A stretch of 64,000 bases of DNA, taken from assembly GCF_030730925.1 (NCBI RefSeq), contig NZ_JAVAMB010000007.1, positions 186,001 to 250,000 on the forward strand, read 5' to 3'. Origin of the DNA: Flavobacterium sp. DG2-3 (GTDB lineage: Bacteria; Bacteroidota; Bacteroidia; Flavobacteriales; Flavobacteriaceae). Below, in pieces: positions 16,115-25,237 of this stretch; position 1 is the stretch's first letter; each line of letters starts with the position of its first letter. A program made the position numbers and the translations under genes. Under the pieces are notes generated by a model that saw only the letters and a list, made by a program, of their open reading frames with translations, was not told the origin of the DNA and did not search any database.

Positions 16115-17528
16115 CGTATTGTATTTTTTCTTTAACGGTGCTTTTAAGTATGGTATCGTGCAGGATGACTTCTATATCGTCCCCTTGTTTTATATCCCCG
16201 GTGTATGCGGCAATCTTCCCATTGGCTTTCACAATCGCGTAGCCTTTCCTCAGGATATTCTGCGGGGACATCAGTGCAATGCTCTTCTGCATATGCAACA
16301 GATGAAGATTGCTGCTTTTCAGATAGCCTGCGGCAAACAGCTTTAAATTCCCTGTGAGATATTCCATATCGCTCCTTTTGCGGCGAAGCAGGTTCTGTGA
16401 AAGCTGCCCTGCCATCTGGGCTTTCAGTGAAAGCCGTTTCTGCTGCCCCTGCAGTATGTCTTTCACGTCCGCCGCGATTCTCTGGTTGGCAAGGGCCAGC
16501 TGCTTCTTGTGTCCCAAGAGCGCCTCCCTTGAATTTTTGGATATATTTCTCTTGAGCTCTTCCAGCCCTTTGGAATGCTGCAGCAGAAGCTGCTGGGATC
16601 TGATCACGATAAGCTGCTGCAGGGAAAGCAGCCCCATTTCAAAACTGCGGTTATGGGCAATAATGAACTCTGCCGCTTTGGTCGGGGTTTTGGTATGGGT
16701 ATGCGCCATAAGGTCAGTGATGGTGACATTCTTCTGGTGCCCGATCCCTGTTATGATCGGGATGGGGAATTTAGCCACAGCACGCCCGATCTGGTAATTG
16801 TCAAAGATCAGGAAATCCGACTGTGCGCCGCCTCCCCTTGTAATGACAATGGCATCATAAGGGATTTTTGTATTATAGACTTCAATGAGTTTGTTTAGGA
16901 AAAGCTTGGCATTGTTGTCCCCCTGCACTATGGTGTAATAATCGTCAATCTGGAAGGCATACCCAAAATCATTGTGCTGCAGGGTATGGCGGAAATCTTC
17001 ATTTCCTGCCGAGTTGCTCGCTGAGATAACGGCAACCCTCTGAATGGCAAGGGGAAGTTTCAGACGGCTGTTAAGCGTGGAATAGCCATCGGCTGTTTTG
17101 GTGATAAAATCATTCTCTGCAGCAAGCCTTTTAAGGGTCGCATTGCGCTGCTGCTCCAAGACCCCAAGGGTAAAATTCACATCTATATCCAGCACATTTA
17201 CAGAAAGCCCATACAGCGGATGATAATCCACGCTGACCTTTACCAGCACATGAAGGTTGTTGGTGAATCTCTGGCCGGTCTTCTTCTCAAAATCCGACAG
17301 CTGCACTGCCCCCTCTCCCCACGCCTTTCCCATGATTTTGGCTATAATGGCGCTGTTCTTCTCGCCTTTTTCCACCAGCTCAAAGTAATGGATCTTCTTA
17401 TCGGCCTTAAAGGAATGGTTGGTGATATCAGCCACCACCCAGTGCGTCTGTCCCCTAAAGCGGGAATTGATCGTGTCCTGGATCTGGTCGTTCAGCTGTG
17501 AGAGTCTGATATACTGGTCTGGTCCCAT
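16092..17528 (-). CDS. xseA: Exodeoxyribonuclease VII large subunit
   Basis: A 478-residue XseA. It begins with an OB-fold (residues ~10-110, WVVADITNHSF and KIHYFELVE), then the nuclease domain with RVAVISASNSAGNEDF, DAIVITRGGGAQSDFLIFDN and PIITGIGHQKNVTITDLMAH; the DxxT motif and the GHE-type HQ are in place. A long coiled coil follows (residues 310-420), and the tail has SPQNILRKGYAIV. The enzyme degrades single-stranded DNA from both ends in repair and mutagenesis control. It is co-transcribed with xseB. ATG at 17528 is the only reasonable start. Position inside the repair block suggests an additional copy or an island-borne one. Confidence 0.93.
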   Translation of the reverse strand: MGPDQYIRLSQLNDQIQDTINSRFRGQTHWVVADITNHSFKADKKIHYFELVEKGEKNSAIIAKIMGKAWGEGAVQLSDFEKKTGQRFTNNLHVLVKVSVDYHPLYGLSVNVLDIDVNFTLGVLEQQRNATLKRLAAENDFITKTADGYSTLNSRLKLPLAIQRVAVISASNSAGNEDFRHTLQHNDFGYAFQIDDYYTIVQGDNNAKLFLNKLIEVYNTKIPYDAIVITRGGGAQSDFLIFDNYQIGRAVAKFPIPIITGIGHQKNVTITDLMAHTHTKTPTKAAEFIIAHNRSFEMGLLSLQQLIVIRSQQLLLQHSKGLEELKRNISKNSREALLGHKKQLALANQRIAADVKDILQGQQKRLSLKAQMAGQLSQNLLRRKRSDMEYLTGNLKLFAAGYLKSSNLHLLHMQKSIALMSPQNILRKGYAIVKANGKIAAYTGDIKQGDDIEVILHDTILKSTVKEKIQYDGRETDL

Positions 17529-17841
17529 AGTTTTTAAGGCCTGCGGTCTGTTTTTTTCTTACTAACCGCTAAGGTAGCTATTCTGTGGCGGAATCTCAAA
17601 TGCGCAAAAAGCTGAGTGGTAAATTTTCAATTCAAAACGGGTTAAAAGGGCAGCCAAAGTAGTGCCCGCCCTCTCCTGCATGCGCATAACCGCTTTACGC
17701 GGCCCTTCGGGACTTATAGCACTCCGGCTCGTTTCGCACACTGTTCTTCCGCTTTCTTTTTTCCCGTTTTTTCTTTTGAAATTTTTCTTGCGGGGCATGG
17801 AAAAGAAAACTCGAACAAGTATTCATTTAAAATTAGAAATC
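17529..17841. other. Structured G+C-rich divergent region upstream of ssb
   Basis: About 310 bases between xseA and ssb. In the middle (about 17690-17715) CCGCTTTACGCGG and CCCTTCGGG make two adjacent short hairpins, and a pyrimidine-rich stretch follows. No ORF is convincing. It could hold an origin-of-transfer-like or regulatory element of the former mobile unit; no relaxase gene is present to support an oriT. Confidence 0.35.
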
Positions 17842-18228
17842 ATGGAAATCACAGGACGAATTGTAAAAGATGCCTCAGTGGCGAAAGTAAAAGAAAACCG
17901 TGAGGTGGTAAACTTCTCCATAGCTGTCAACGACAGCTACAAGCCCAAAGGAAGCACCGAGGTGAAAAAGATTGTAACCTATATCGACTGCTCCTATTGG
18001 CTCAGCGCAGGACTGGCGCAGTGGCTTCGTAAAGGCACCCTTGTGCAGCTCTTCGGGCGCATCGGGCTGAAGGTCTATATCGGAAATGATGCGCAGGCTC
18101 ACGGGACATTGACCTTTCACACCTCGGATGTCAAGATACTGGTATTCGCGCAGTCGGATAACAGCAAGCCAGCGCCCGCCCTCAAACAGCAGAAAACCAC
18201 GGACGACCCCGACGACCTGCCTTTCTAA
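17842..18228 (+). CDS. ssb: Single-stranded DNA-binding protein
   Basis: A 128-residue SSB. The OB-fold covers residues 1-105 (MEITGRIVKDASVAKVKENR, VVNFSIAVND, TYIDCSYW, GTLVQLFGRIG). It ends in the acidic tail DDPDDLPF, the docking peptide for repair and replication proteins. The ATG at 17842 starts the OB-fold; an in-frame upstream extension to 17662 reads as random sequence and was discarded. The fold is shorter than chromosomal SSB and matches those found in Bacteroidota conjugative elements and plasmids, in line with PcfK- and PcfJ-like genes just downstream. Confidence 0.88.
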   Translation: MEITGRIVKDASVAKVKENREVVNFSIAVNDSYKPKGSTEVKKIVTYIDCSYWLSAGLAQWLRKGTLVQLFGRIGLKVYIGNDAQAHGTLTFHTSDVKILVFAQSDNSKPAPALKQQKTTDDPDDLPF

Positions 18229-18272
18229 ACCTTACGCCTTTTAAAAATTATGCACGCCTAAAATATTTTTTT

Positions 18273-18632
18273 ATGAAAGCCTTACAAAAATCAAATTACA
18301 GCGATTATCGCGTAAGTGCTGCCTTTAATGAAATTATCCTTAGAAGCATCACTTCGTATGACGGCAAACGCAGCGTACAGCTGAAATCCTTTTTCCTTGA
18401 CCTGCAGACTGGCGGTTGCGTAAGCGGGATGGTTTCAGAGTTTATCTACAATGCGGACTGCAAAGAATTTTACATCGAACATATCGATGAGCTTGAAGAT
18501 ATGCGAACCCAGCTCGAAGAAGCGATTGGAGAACCTATCGAGAACCGATTTAGCGCGCCGCACTACACTTTTGTATGCTGGCTCTGTTTTGAAGAGTACT
18601 GCTACGACCTTTATTCAAGGCTCTTTGAGTGA
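18273..18632 (+). CDS. Uncharacterised element-associated protein
   Basis: A 119-residue soluble protein, MKALQKSNYSDYRVSAAFN onward, with a cysteine-rich C-terminal half (FVCWLCFEEYCYDLYSRLF). No signal or membrane segment. It lies 45 bases after ssb and 26 before the PcfK-like gene, in the same direction, so it belongs to the same operon. I cannot name the family; location next to ssb/pcfK/pcfJ suggests a conserved helper of mobile-element replication or transfer. Confidence 0.6.
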   Translation: MKALQKSNYSDYRVSAAFNEIILRSITSYDGKRSVQLKSFFLDLQTGGCVSGMVSEFIYNADCKEFYIEHIDELEDMRTQLEEAIGEPIENRFSAPHYTFVCWLCFEEYCYDLYSRLFE

Positions 18633-18657
18633 AAATTTCAATCTTAAATCCACTCTT

Positions 18658-19047
18658 ATGAAAGCTTCTGAAAATTTTAGAAAAGCCATAGAAAATTATC
18701 TGAACAGTCTGGCGCAGGGCGACAGCGCCTTTGCGCCCCATTACGCCAAAGCTTCCAAGAACTTCGAATCCTGTCTGCACTACATAGGCGGGCAGGTCAA
18801 AAAAACAGGCTTGTGCTACTTTGACAATCAGGAAATCTTTGACATGGCAGTAAAGTACTACACCGATGATTCCATCCCAACGCCTGCCCCTGTAGCCTAT
18901 AAAGCCGTGGTGCAGACACCCGCCGCTGCCGACCTTTTCTCGCAGCCTGAAATTCCTGCCGCGAAAATCCAAACCCAGACTGTTATCCCCGTAAAGAAAG
19001 ATGTAAAACCTGCGGCGCAGACCGCCCTGACACTCTTTGACCTATGA
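18658..19047 (+). CDS. PcfK-like protein
   Basis: A 129-residue protein starting at the ATG at 18658; the longer frame from 18451 overlaps the previous gene and was rejected. The N-terminal half (MKASENFRKAIENYLNSLAQ, CYFDNQEIFDMAVKYYTDD) is the PcfK-like fold named after plasmid pCF10; the second half is a proline/alanine linker ending TALTLFDL. The gene overlaps the next by ATGA, so PcfK and PcfJ are translationally coupled. Role in conjugative elements is inferred from context; no activity is established. Confidence 0.75.
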   Translation: MKASENFRKAIENYLNSLAQGDSAFAPHYAKASKNFESCLHYIGGQVKKTGLCYFDNQEIFDMAVKYYTDDSIPTPAPVAYKAVVQTPAAADLFSQPEIPAAKIQTQTVIPVKKDVKPAAQTALTLFDL

Positions 19048-20360
19048 CACCCAAAACACAAATAGAAAAACAGCTTGCCGCCTTAAGCGCAACGCTTTCG
19101 CCCATAAATCCTGAGGTTTTTGTTTGGGCAGAAAAAAATATCTTCCTGAAATGGGGCGTGCTATCACGTTCCAAATTCTACTGCTTGGACTGCACCCATG
19201 TATGGAAACCCTCCTGCCAAAGCTCCTGCGCCAAATTTACCGCCTGTCCTGCCTGCAAAGGCAGGCTTAAAATGATGCCCTGCAATCAGGTGCATTTCAA
19301 GGAAACCGAATACTTTGCCGTGGTGCAGCGCTTTGCAGGGTTTCAGGTGGTGCGCATGGCCATAGCCTATAAGCGCATGAAAAAGAATTTCGCACCGACC
19401 CATTTCCACCATGAGGTCATGCAGCATTGGATAAGCCCCGCAGGGGAAGTGCGCACGCTCTCGCGCAGCACCAATGCGTTTTCACAGGCCTGCGATGCGT
19501 GGAAATTTTATTCCCCCCTTGAAATAAGGCCAAAGGATTTTGTCCGCAATGCCAAGTGCTTCATCAATCCCTACAAGGTCTTTCCGCAGATCAAAGTGCT
19601 GCCCATTTTGAAACGCAACGGCTTTAAATCTTCGGTGCATGATATAGCGCCCCACCTGCTCTTTGCATCGCTTTTATCCGACCCCATTGCCGAAACCCTT
19701 TTAAAAGCACGTCAGATAAAGCTTCTGCAGCATTATCTGCGTGTTTCAGGACAGGGCATCCGACGAAACTGGCAGGCAGTCAAGACCGCCATCAGGAACA
19801 GCTACAAAATCGCTGATGTGCAGATTTGGGAGGATTATCTCGAATTGCTTCGGCATTTCAAAAAAGACCTCTGCAGTCCCCTTTACGTATGCCCTGAAAA
19901 CCTCAGCGGAGCGCATGACCGATTGGTGCATAAAAAGCGCGGGCTTTTACGAAAGAAAAAACTCCAAGACCTGCGCCTTGAAATCGAAAAAGCGCAGAGC
20001 AGGTACGCAAGCGATAAAAAACGCTTTTTCGGACTGTCATTTCAGGACAGGGAACTGAACATTTCGGTGATTGAAAACGTCAAGGATTTTATGCGCGAGG
20101 GCGATGACTTGGGGCACTGCGTATTCACCAATGAATATTATGGCAAAAAAGATTCGCTTATCCTATCGGCAAAAATTGCCGATAAATCAGTGGAAACCAT
20201 CGAACTATCCCTGAGCCGCATGGAAGTGCTGCAATGCAGGGGCTTGAAGAACAGGCCTTCAAATCACCACAAGCAGATACTGCGCCTGCTTTCCCAAAAC
20301 CTGTATCAGATAAAACAGCGCATGAAAAAAAGAAACGTAAAAGCAGAAGCCGATAATTGA
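19044..20360 (+). CDS. PcfJ-like protein
   Basis: A 438-residue protein of the PcfJ family of conjugative plasmids and ICEs. An N-terminal cysteine cluster (FYCLDCTHVWKPSC, CPACKGRLKMMPC) looks like a zinc-binding domain; the C-terminal part has the family signature around FMREGDDLGHCVFTNEYYGK (residues 350-370) and IELSLSRMEVLQCRGLKN. Start ATG overlaps the stop of the PcfK-like gene. Its presence with SSB points to the replication/transfer region of a degraded mobile element; relaxase and coupling-protein genes are absent from the window. Confidence 0.8.
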   Translation: MTPKTQIEKQLAALSATLSPINPEVFVWAEKNIFLKWGVLSRSKFYCLDCTHVWKPSCQSSCAKFTACPACKGRLKMMPCNQVHFKETEYFAVVQRFAGFQVVRMAIAYKRMKKNFAPTHFHHEVMQHWISPAGEVRTLSRSTNAFSQACDAWKFYSPLEIRPKDFVRNAKCFINPYKVFPQIKVLPILKRNGFKSSVHDIAPHLLFASLLSDPIAETLLKARQIKLLQHYLRVSGQGIRRNWQAVKTAIRNSYKIADVQIWEDYLELLRHFKKDLCSPLYVCPENLSGAHDRLVHKKRGLLRKKKLQDLRLEIEKAQSRYASDKKRFFGLSFQDRELNISVIENVKDFMREGDDLGHCVFTNEYYGKKDSLILSAKIADKSVETIELSLSRMEVLQCRGLKNRPSNHHKQILRLLSQNLYQIKQRMKKRNVKAEADN

Positions 20361-20374
20361 ATCGGCTTTTTTTT
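20347..20374 (+). terminator. Terminator overlapping the pcfJ-like stop
   Basis: AAGCCGAT pairs with ATCGGCTT across six bases, then nine T. The stop codon is in the loop. Confidence 0.8.
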
Positions 20375-20397
20375 ATGGCCGCATTTTAAGGCTCGAA

Positions 20398-20425
20398 AGC
20401 CCGCCAGCCTGACGGCTGGCGGGCT
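20398..20425. repeat. Perfect 12-bp inverted repeat hairpin
   Basis: AGCCCGCCAGCC, loop TGAC, GGCTGGCGGGCT. Very stable, without a T-run, between the convergent pcfJ-like gene and the small gene at 20449. Could be a second transcription barrier or a REP-like element. Confidence 0.65.
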
Positions 20426-20448
20426 GTGGATTTAAAAGGGCTGATTAA

Positions 20449-20694
20449 TTATTTGATGCTGATTGCCCCCGAAAGGTTTTCCTGCTCGATGAACGCGGCA
20501 ATATACTCCAGGGCTTCACCGCTTTTATCTCCATCTGTTTCAAAAGTATTGATATGGAACTGCTCGTCCTGGTCCAGGATATGGATAATCTCCGTATAGC
20601 CTTTTGAGATCAGGCTGCCTTTGAGTTTGAGGATAGTATGCTGCTCTCGGGCATCCAGATCTTTTCTCACCTTTAGCTGTATCTCTTTTTCCAT
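20449..20694 (-). CDS. Small hypothetical protein
   Basis: An 81-residue protein from the ATG at 20694 (MEKEIQLKVRKDLDAREQHT); upstream in-frame codons were dropped because a TAAATTTG promoter box lies at about 20740. It has an alternating strand-helix pattern, ILKLKGSLISKGYTEIIHIL and ALEYIAAFIEQENLSGAIS, like a small ferredoxin-like fold. No motif recognised. It is convergent with the pcfJ-like gene and seems to be a single-gene unit. Confidence 0.5.
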   Translation of the reverse strand: MEKEIQLKVRKDLDAREQHTILKLKGSLISKGYTEIIHILDQDEQFHINTFETDGDKSGEALEYIAAFIEQENLSGAISIK

Positions 20695-20916
20695 TGTGAA
20701 ATATTTGATATTGAACATCCGTAAATAGAGCATCAAATTTATAATTTTAAACCCTATCTGGAATAGGTGCCCCTGTTAAAATTGAAAAGCGGCAAATGAG
20801 AATTTAACAATTCCCCGCAAAAATTATATAAAAGGCACCCAACCCAAAAGCTTTACATTTACCCTGCCGCGGCCTGTAAAAAAGGAAGCGGCGCTTAATC
20901 AATCCAATATCAGCTT

Positions 20917-21174
20917 ATGACTCCAGAAAACTGCTATCACAGCGTCCCCCAAGACGGTGCCGCCGCATGCTATGAAGAGCAGCTCCTGCTGCAGTACCAC
21001 CACTGCCTGGGTACAGGCATATCGGCACTGGCAAAAGCAAAAAGCCGTTTTAATACCCTGCTGGTGGGCGCCCGTTTACAAACCGGTGAAGGCAGCCCTG
21101 ATGAACAAGAAGAGCAAAGCGAGCAGCAGCAGCAGGAAGAAACCGCCTCGGATCCCGGCACATTTCTGATGTGA
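20917..21174 (+). CDS. Small hypothetical protein with glutamine/glutamate tail
   Basis: An 85-residue protein; MTPENCYHSVPQDGAAACYEE and LLLQYHHCLGTGISALAKAKS form a likely helical N-terminal part, followed by a disordered EEQSEQQQQEE stretch. No recognised family. It lies upstream of, and in the same direction as, the large histidine kinase, with about 115 bases between. Codon use matches the G+C-rich island. Confidence 0.45.
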   Translation: MTPENCYHSVPQDGAAACYEEQLLLQYHHCLGTGISALAKAKSRFNTLLVGARLQTGEGSPDEQEEQSEQQQQEETASDPGTFLM

Positions 21175-21290
21175 GAAAAAAATGCCCGCAGCATTACCAA
21201 GCCTAAAAACGGGCTCTTTACATTTAATTGGCTATATTTACCTAAATATGCCGCGCCAATATATGCGGCTGGCAACCTGAAAACAAACCT

Positions 21291-24200
21291 TTGAAACCAG
21301 ACCTTTACAATTCCGACTATTATTTCCTTCACAATGGAGGTGAAGCTGCCAGAATCATCCAGAGTATCGACTGGGGCGCGCACATTCTCGGCACTCCTGA
21401 GAAGTGGCCCGAGAATCTGAAAAATACGCTATCCACCCTTCTCTCTTGCAAGTTCCCGATGTTTTTGTGGTGGGGGGAAGAGCTCACCCAGTTTTATAAC
21501 GACTCCTATTTCGGCATAATGGGAACTGCCAAGCACCCCCATGCAATGGGAGGAAAAGCGGCCGATTACTGGCACGAATGCTGGGACTTTATACAGCCAC
21601 TGATAGCAAGGGTTCTAGACCAAGGGGAAAGCGTATGGTACGATGACCTTTTGATGCCCATTGAAAGGGACGGAATCCTTAAAGACTGCTACTGGACTTT
21701 CAGCTATTCCCCTGTGCGCGATGACAGCAGGCAGATCAAAGGCGTACTGGTCATTGCCACTGAGACTACAGACAAAGTGCTTCACAGGCAGAAAATAAAC
21801 CAGAGTAAGGAAGAGCTTGAATTTGCGATCAATGCCGCAGAGTTCGGCACTTTCGACCTGGACCCAAAGACCCAGAGATTCTCTGCAAACCCAAGGCTTA
21901 AGGACTGGTTTGGCCTGCAGGCGCAGGATGAAGTGCTCTTGGTCCATGCGCTGGAATCCATAGCGGCCTATGACAGGGAGCGTGTGGCGGATTCCATAAA
22001 CAGGACACTGGATTACAGTTCTGGCGGGCGCTACGACATTGAGTACGATATCATAGATTCTAAATCTAAAGATATCCGAACGGTTCATGCCTTGGGAAAG
22101 GCGTGGTTTGACAAGGACAATATCGCGTATCGCTTTAACGGCACGGTGCAGGACATCACAGCCCAGAAAAAAGCGGCCGAAGAACTCTACAAATCACGCC
22201 AGCTTACCGATATTGCCATCAAAAGCATGGGGCTGGGAATTTTCAACGTGGACTACTCCCAGGGCACCATCGACTACACTGCTGAGCTAACCAGGCTCAT
22301 GACCGGAAAAGTCCAGGCAGAGCTCACCATAGAACAGCTCTCAAAATACATCCATCCCGAAGACCTGGAGCTCAGGGTTCAGGCTCTTAAAGAAGGTATC
22401 AAAAGCGGCACTTTCCATTATACGCCCCGCGTGATCTGGGAGGACGGAAGCATCCATAGGATTGCAATATCTGCCTCAAGGATGTTTGATTCGCATCGAA
22501 ACGGTTCTGCATTCTCGGGAACCGTTGCCGACATCACCGAGCAGGACAACAGCCGTCTGGCACTGCTGCAGGCCGAAGAGCAGCTTCAAATCAGCAAGCG
22601 CGAGGCAGATGCGCTGTTCCGCAATGTGACCGACAGCTCCCCTACAGGCTTATGGCTCTCAGATAAGGATGGTCGGATGACCTATTTCAATAAGACGCTG
22701 ATCGAATTTACCGGAATGCCCTACCAGGAGCTGCTAAAAGGGAACTGGACCTATGCCATCGCGCCCGAAGACTACCACAGGGCTAAAGATGCCTATCTGG
22801 ATGCCATTGCCTCAAAAAGGCACTTTGACACGCTTTTCAGGGCAAGAAAGCATACGGGGGAAACCATGTGGTGCAGGGCCGCGGGCGATCCCTTCTACGA
22901 TGCCGAAGGCCGATATGCAGGCTATGCAGGGTTCTGCATGGACATGGATGAAATCATCTCAGGCAGGCAGGCGGTCACCGAAAGCCAGCATAAGGTAACC
23001 TCAATGGTAGAGCAGTCCCCGGTCGGGATCTGCCTTTTCACCGGTGACGATCTGAAAATTGAAATTGCCAATGACATCATGATCGGCTATTGGGGAAAAG
23101 ACCGCAACGTAATTGGAAAACCGTTCATCGATGCGGTTCCCGAACTCGAAGGCCAGCCGTTTATCGGCATACTGGAAAACATCTACCGCACCGGGGAAAC
23201 CTACTATGGGCGCGCTATGCCGGCAGATTTGCAGGTCGATGGAAAACTAAGCACCTATTACTTTGAATTCACCTATACGCCCATCCGCAATTCCAAAGGC
23301 GAGATCTACGGCATCATGGACATAGCCGTTGATGTGACACAGCAGGTCACCGCCTCCAAAAAACTCGAAGAGACCAGACAGGCGCTCGCCGGGGCAATCG
23401 AACTGGCCGAACTGGCCACTTGGGGCCTGAGTGCGGCCGACGGCAGCATTACCTGTTCGGACCGTTTCAAAGAGTGGCTTGGACTGGCCGATAACCACGG
23501 CAGCAGCGGCATATTTATGGAGCGTATCGAAGACCCTTACAGGGAAAAAGTAATGGAAGCATTTAAAGAGGCCTTCACTTCTGACGCCCAAGATTCCTAT
23601 GATTACGAATTTCCCATTACCAACAAGGTTACAGGCCAAAAGCGCATCATACATGCCAATGCGCAGGTGCTGTACTCCAAGGACGGAACCCCTGAGGGAA
23701 TCAGCGGAACAGCCCAGGATGTGACCAAAGAGCGCGAACTCCAGCACGAGCTCCAGTTCAAGGTCTCCGAAAGGACTTCAGAGCTCAATGCGGCAAATGC
23801 CGAACTGGAAGCGCGCAACCGCGAGCTTTCCCAGTTTGCCTATATCGCATCGCATGACCTGCAGGAGCCGGTACGGAAAATCAGCGTGTTTGCCGACATG
23901 CTGCAAAACAACCTGCATAAAAATCCTGAAAAAGCCGACCTCTACCTTGGCAAGATAACCGGCTCGGCCAAGAGAATGGAAAACCTGATAAAAGACGTGC
24001 TGCAGTTCTCCAGACTCTCCCAGGCGGAAAAGAATTTTGAGCCTGTGGACCTGAACACCGTCATCCTGGAGACCCTGGCGGATTTTGACTTGGTCATCGA
24101 GCAGAAAAATGCTGTGATCCAGAGCGATGTGCTCCCTGAAATAGAAGCCATTCCCCTGCAGATGGCACAGCTCTTCGGCAACCTGATGTCCAATGCACTG

Positions 24201-24545
24201 AAATACAGCAGGCCAGATATCCCCCCACTGATCTCCATCAGGCTAAAGCCCCTTTCCGAATCTGACAAGAACAATCTGTCTGAGGGGCCGGATCAAGATT
24301 ATCTTAAAATAGAAATCAGCGACAACGGCATCGGGTTCTCCCAACAGCATTCCGAACAGATATTCAATATCTTCCAGCGCCTGCATGGAAATGGCCAGTT
24401 TGCAGGCACGGGGATCGGGCTTGCCATGTGCCGGAAAATACTCCAGAACCACGGCGGGACCATCAGCGCCGTCTCAGAAGAAGGCATAGGGAGCACTTTT
24501 GCAATGATACTGCCAAAATCACAGGCAAAAAAAGGGGAAGATTAA
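21291..24545 (+). CDS. Multi-PAS sensor histidine kinase
   Basis: A 1084-residue kinase beginning at TTG 21291; no better ATG precedes the first PAS domain. About six PAS/PAC repeats are visible: the first with WPENLKNTLSTLLSCKFPMFLWWGEE, others ending in typical PAC phrases such as IKGVLVIATETTDK, YRFNGTVQDITAQKKA, AFSGTVADITEQ, YAGYAGFCMDMDE, IYGIMDIAVDVTQQ and ISGTAQDVTKER. The HisKA dimerisation helix carries H855 in ASHDLQEPVRK; ATPase boxes are NLMSNALKYS, SDNGIGFSQQ and FAGTGIGLAM. No transmembrane segment is evident, so it senses a cytoplasmic cue. The response regulator 46 bases downstream is its likely partner. Confidence 0.92.
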   Translation: MKPDLYNSDYYFLHNGGEAARIIQSIDWGAHILGTPEKWPENLKNTLSTLLSCKFPMFLWWGEELTQFYNDSYFGIMGTAKHPHAMGGKAADYWHECWDFIQPLIARVLDQGESVWYDDLLMPIERDGILKDCYWTFSYSPVRDDSRQIKGVLVIATETTDKVLHRQKINQSKEELEFAINAAEFGTFDLDPKTQRFSANPRLKDWFGLQAQDEVLLVHALESIAAYDRERVADSINRTLDYSSGGRYDIEYDIIDSKSKDIRTVHALGKAWFDKDNIAYRFNGTVQDITAQKKAAEELYKSRQLTDIAIKSMGLGIFNVDYSQGTIDYTAELTRLMTGKVQAELTIEQLSKYIHPEDLELRVQALKEGIKSGTFHYTPRVIWEDGSIHRIAISASRMFDSHRNGSAFSGTVADITEQDNSRLALLQAEEQLQISKREADALFRNVTDSSPTGLWLSDKDGRMTYFNKTLIEFTGMPYQELLKGNWTYAIAPEDYHRAKDAYLDAIASKRHFDTLFRARKHTGETMWCRAAGDPFYDAEGRYAGYAGFCMDMDEIISGRQAVTESQHKVTSMVEQSPVGICLFTGDDLKIEIANDIMIGYWGKDRNVIGKPFIDAVPELEGQPFIGILENIYRTGETYYGRAMPADLQVDGKLSTYYFEFTYTPIRNSKGEIYGIMDIAVDVTQQVTASKKLEETRQALAGAIELAELATWGLSAADGSITCSDRFKEWLGLADNHGSSGIFMERIEDPYREKVMEAFKEAFTSDAQDSYDYEFPITNKVTGQKRIIHANAQVLYSKDGTPEGISGTAQDVTKERELQHELQFKVSERTSELNAANAELEARNRELSQFAYIASHDLQEPVRKISVFADMLQNNLHKNPEKADLYLGKITGSAKRMENLIKDVLQFSRLSQAEKNFEPVDLNTVILETLADFDLVIEQKNAVIQSDVLPEIEAIPLQMAQLFGNLMSNALKYSRPDIPPLISIRLKPLSESDKNNLSEGPDQDYLKIEISDNGIGFSQQHSEQIFNIFQRLHGNGQFAGTGIGLAMCRKILQNHGGTISAVSEEGIGSTFAMILPKSQAKKGED

Positions 24546-24591
24546 AATTATCGCGAAAAATTGTATATTTACATTCGCTTTACCCCATTTT

Positions 24592-24984
24592 ATGAAGACC
24601 GTTTTTTTAATTGATGATGATCCTGATGACCGCGAAATTTTCGAAGAATCTTTAGCGGCAGAACATCCTTCTGTTTTGTATCAGCAGGCCGAGAACGGCG
24701 CCGCCGCTTTTGAGAAATTGAGATCCGGCTCCTTTGCAGAACCTGACCTTATCTTTCTGGATCTTAACATGCCCATCATGGACGGCAGGGCATTCCTTCA
24801 GCAGATTAAAGCGGATCCCAACTTTAAGGATATCCCGGTTATCATCTATTCCACTTCCTCGAGTGAAGCGGATAAAAAGTTTGCTCAAGAAAACCACGCT
24901 GCAGCCTTCCTCACCAAACAATATTCGCTCAGTTTAATACGTCAGGACATACAAACGGCAGTGCAAAACTTTCTTGAGCTTTAA
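24592..24984 (+). CDS. Single-domain response regulator, partner of the PAS kinase
   Basis: A 130-residue receiver domain: acidic pocket D8-D10 (IDDDPDD), phosphorylation site D57 in FLDLNMPIMDG, switch residues in YSTSSS and the lysine in FLTKQ. No output domain. It follows the PAS histidine kinase by 46 bases, with a TATATTTA box between them, so it may have its own promoter as well. It resembles the receiver at 6790-7245 and together they bracket the G+C-rich block. Confidence 0.9.
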   Translation: MKTVFLIDDDPDDREIFEESLAAEHPSVLYQQAENGAAAFEKLRSGSFAEPDLIFLDLNMPIMDGRAFLQQIKADPNFKDIPVIIYSTSSSEADKKFAQENHAAAFLTKQYSLSLIRQDIQTAVQNFLEL

Positions 24985-25109
24985 ATATTTATTGAGCTGC
25001 TATACGGCTATACCCAGAAAATAAGATATTGAATTTAATTAGGACACCACAAGTATCCTTCCGCATTAAAACCAGCACATTACGATACCTCCGTAAAGTC
25101 AGAATTAGT

Positions 25110-25190
25110 ATGGCAAAATCGTGGCACATTGCTTTTTAAGAAAGTAAAACCTCACCAAAATCAAGTTTTTCCGAATTTAGGTTAGAATAG
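25110..25190 (+). repeat. Att-like repeat unit A
   Basis: Starts with TGGCAAAATCGTGGCAC (25111-25127) and ends about 60 bases later with TTAGGTTAGAATAG, a degenerate tRNA T-arm. Same layout as six other copies in the window. Confidence 0.6.
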
Positions 25191-25237
25191 TTATGTGTCC
25201 GCACAGTGCACACAATTTAATTTCTTTGTAGTTTTAG

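Noticed and set aside
17662-17841. 60-codon N-terminal extension of SSB
   Set aside because: Its sequence is unlike any SSB, and the ATG at 17842 opens exactly at the OB-fold.
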